Assembly (NCBI GenBank): GCA_964036045.1
Contig: OZ038381.1
Location: 118,193,790 to 118,257,789 of the forward strand
Direction of reading: 5' to 3'
DNA: 64,000 nucleotides
Source of the DNA: Eutreptiella sp. 'Long Island Sound 2002'
Taxonomy: Eukaryota; Euglenozoa; Euglenophyceae; Eutreptiales; Eutreptiaceae
In this document: piece by piece, positions 62,987 to 64,000 of the stretch
Layout of the letters: every line of letters starts with the position of its first letter
Position numbering within the stretch: position 1 is the stretch's first letter
Notes under the pieces: model-generated
Seen by the model: the letters and a program-made list of their open reading frames with translations, nothing else
What the model was told of the DNA's origin: nothing
Databases searched by the model: none
Position numbers and translations under genes: made by a program

Positions 62987-63919
62987 GTCATGGACGTCGT
63001 GGTCAACACGACGCATGCCGGGCCCATCCATGTGGCCCGGCGAGATGCTGAGGGATGCTAGGAGGTACCCCTGGGGTACCTCCGCCGCATCGTGGCCCGA
63101 GACCCACCCTCGGGCCTTGCTCTCTTGCGCGGTCTCCATGACTGGGAGACCTCGCGTGTGGTGAGCGCCGTTTGCGTGGCGTCGCGTCACTTTCAGCCCA
63201 ACGAGTGGGCTCGGATGCAGGAGGTGGGGTATGCGGGGGGGGGGGGGGGGGAGGACGAGGTGTTGTGGGGGAGCATGGGAGGGGGTGGCGTGAGCGACGA
63301 GGAGGAGGGGGGGGGGCGTCCACCACCACCGCCCCAAACCCCCCCCGCCAAGCCGCAACCCAACCCCCCCCCCCGACCCCCCTCAAAAAAACGTTAGAAG
63401 GAATGGTTCGCCTTTGAGTCGGACTCTGAGAGCGATGACGCGGCGATCCCCCGTAACAAAAAGCCCAACCCCCCCCCCACCCACCACCACCACCAACGCA
63501 CGGCCTACCAAGGCCAGCTCCACCCCCAAACCCACCAACGCCCCCAAGACCGCCACCGTCCCGAGGATCCGAACGTCGGGACGGTCGTTCACATACCCTA
63601 CCCCACCGGGGTAAAGAGGGGCACCGTCCGTGGTATCCACGGACGGAAGTATGGTGCCGTCTGGCTGGAATACCCGGGCGGCACCACCCTCTACGAGGTG
63701 GCCCGGCCCCTCCTCTTCCCCAGCCCCGGGGAGGCCGAGCGGTACCGGGACGAGGCACGTTCGGGCAAGAAAATACCCAAACCCCCCGTCCCCACAAACG
63801 AAGAGACTAACCCCCTAAACCTGAACCCTACCGACCCGTCTAACCCCACTAACCCCACTAACCCCCCATCCGGAGCCGCGAAGATATGGGACCCCACTAC
63901 GGGGTCCCATGAGGTATGA
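62987..63919 (+). CDS. Candidate protein-coding exon with two in-frame TAG codons
   Basis: One frame runs from ATG 62990 to TGA 63917-63919 (309 codons). It is broken only by TAG at codon 24 (63059) and codon 136 (63395), with no in-frame TAA or TGA. Codons 25-90 have third positions mostly G or C and read as an ordinary globular protein. A glycine run follows, encoded by 17 G (63235-63251), then an acidic/proline-rich linker ending PPSKKR. After the second TAG comes KEWFAFESDSESDD, then a histidine/glutamine/proline stretch. Codons ~197-237 (GTVVHIPYPTGVKRG to TTLYEV) resemble a small SH3/Tudor-like barrel, followed by GEAERYRDEAR and a tail of N-P-T repeats. I do not recognise the family. 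Similar barrels occur in plant and protist retroelement polyproteins, so a transposon origin is possible. Options are a decayed gene, UAG read as an amino acid, or further introns. From 63480 to 63560 the +1 frame looks at least as protein-like, so a homopolymer indel is also possible. Confidence 0.45.
63235..63251 (+). repeat. 17-nt G homopolymer inside the candidate coding frame
   Basis: Seventeen consecutive G encode a glycine run in the candidate gene. Together with nearby runs (G at ~63306-63317, C at ~63364-63374 and ~63470-63479) it is a likely site of length polymorphism or sequencing error, either of which would shift the frame. The present length keeps the upstream and downstream parts in one frame. 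Confidence 0.85.
63809..63869 (+). repeat. Short repeat encoding an N-P-T/S tail
   Basis: AACCCCACT repeats at 9-bp spacing (TCTAACCCCACTAACCCCAC and onward), preceded by related AACCTGAACCCTACC. In the candidate frame it encodes NPTDPSNPTNPTNPP. It is not a telomere repeat of any standard type (no TTAGGG- or TTTAGGG-like unit). The 9-bp period keeps the frame, consistent with a tolerated low-complexity protein tail. Confidence 0.65.
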
Positions 63920-64000
63920 GGGCCCGCATGGGGACCTAATGGGCCACAATGGCCATGCACAACATACATGAACACAGACAATGCATTACATGTTGTGTTG
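63920..64000. other. Short non-coding end of window
   Basis: After the TGA the sequence becomes A/C/T-mixed (GGGCCACAATGGCCATGCAC, AACATACATGAACACAG). It ends with ATTACATGTTGTGTTG, which is partly complementary to the preceding AACATACATG. No polyadenylation signal of the AATAAA type is present in the visible 80 bp; TGTAA-type signals are also absent on the + strand. Confidence 0.5.

Noticed and set aside
63383-63397. A programmed -1 frameshift at the seven-A run just before the TAG at 63395
   Set aside because: TC-A-AAA-AAA fits a slippery site, but the -1 frame ends after eight codons at a TGA (63417), so a shift would add nothing. The zero frame beyond the TAG is the one that looks coding.
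63003-63797. A 264-codon minus-strand ORF opposite the candidate exon
   Set aside because: Its glycine, proline and arginine runs are the complement of the G and C homopolymers on the + strand. The + frame has better codon composition and recognisable acidic and barrel-like segments.
63812-63869. Telomeric repeat from the TAACCCC-like run
   Set aside because: The period is 9 bp (AACCCCACT), only about three copies are present, and it lies inside an open frame encoding an N-P-T tail. It does not match known telomere units.

Overview
This window is almost entirely non-genic. About 95% of it (1 to ~60,619) is one head-to-tail array of a 41-bp minisatellite. It enters from beyond the left edge and holds roughly 1,480 units. 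A second, unrelated array of a 47-bp unit (~60,618-62,110, ~32 units) abuts it directly. Beyond that are ~0.9 kb of low-complexity, G-run-rich and AT-rich DNA, then one candidate coding segment (62,987-63,919). The scale of the array, the G/C homopolymer runs, the AT-rich intron-like stretch ending in a pyrimidine-rich YAG, and the GC-rich exon-like tail all point to a eukaryote. A green alga or other protist would fit, but nothing here fixes the taxon.

Layout. Each 41-bp unit carries a G-tract pair (GGGGAGGGG), an 8-bp palindrome (GTGTACAC), and a hairpin-capable dyad (GTGGAT-N5-ATCCAC); a consensus unit is at 31,939-31,979. From 1 to ~12 kb the units are diverse, with many TTTGTCC variants, and blocks are shared at distances of 2.0, 5.1, 5.3 and 7.1 kb. 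From ~11.8 to 21.8 kb two ~4.6-5.4 kb superblocks lie head to tail, with internal 287-bp and 1,230-bp duplications. From 22 to 31 kb there are nested local duplications (123, 328, 574, ~1,104 and ~1,435 bp). From 31 to 40 kb the units are most uniform, with an 861-bp (21-unit) higher-order repeat. From 44.7 to 53 kb a ~4.1-4.4 kb block is duplicated, and from 53 to 60.6 kb there are further blocks (369, 492 and 1,636 bp). Most spacings are exact multiples of 41.

The consensus 41-bp unit contains no TAA, TAG or TGA on the + strand. Because 41 = 3n+2, all three + frames stay open and each reads the same 41-residue repeat. The very long ORFs in the array (up to 962 codons) follow from this and are not called as genes. 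The 47-bp unit behaves the same way in all six frames.

The one candidate gene is a single frame from ATG 62,990 to TGA 63,919. It has acidic, proline-rich and SH3/Tudor-like stretches and is interrupted only by two TAG codons (63,059 and 63,395), with no in-frame TAA or TGA. It is either a decayed (perhaps transposon-derived) gene or a gene in a lineage where UAG is read as an amino acid; the sequence alone cannot decide. No rRNA, tRNA, CRISPR array or recognisable enzyme gene was seen.
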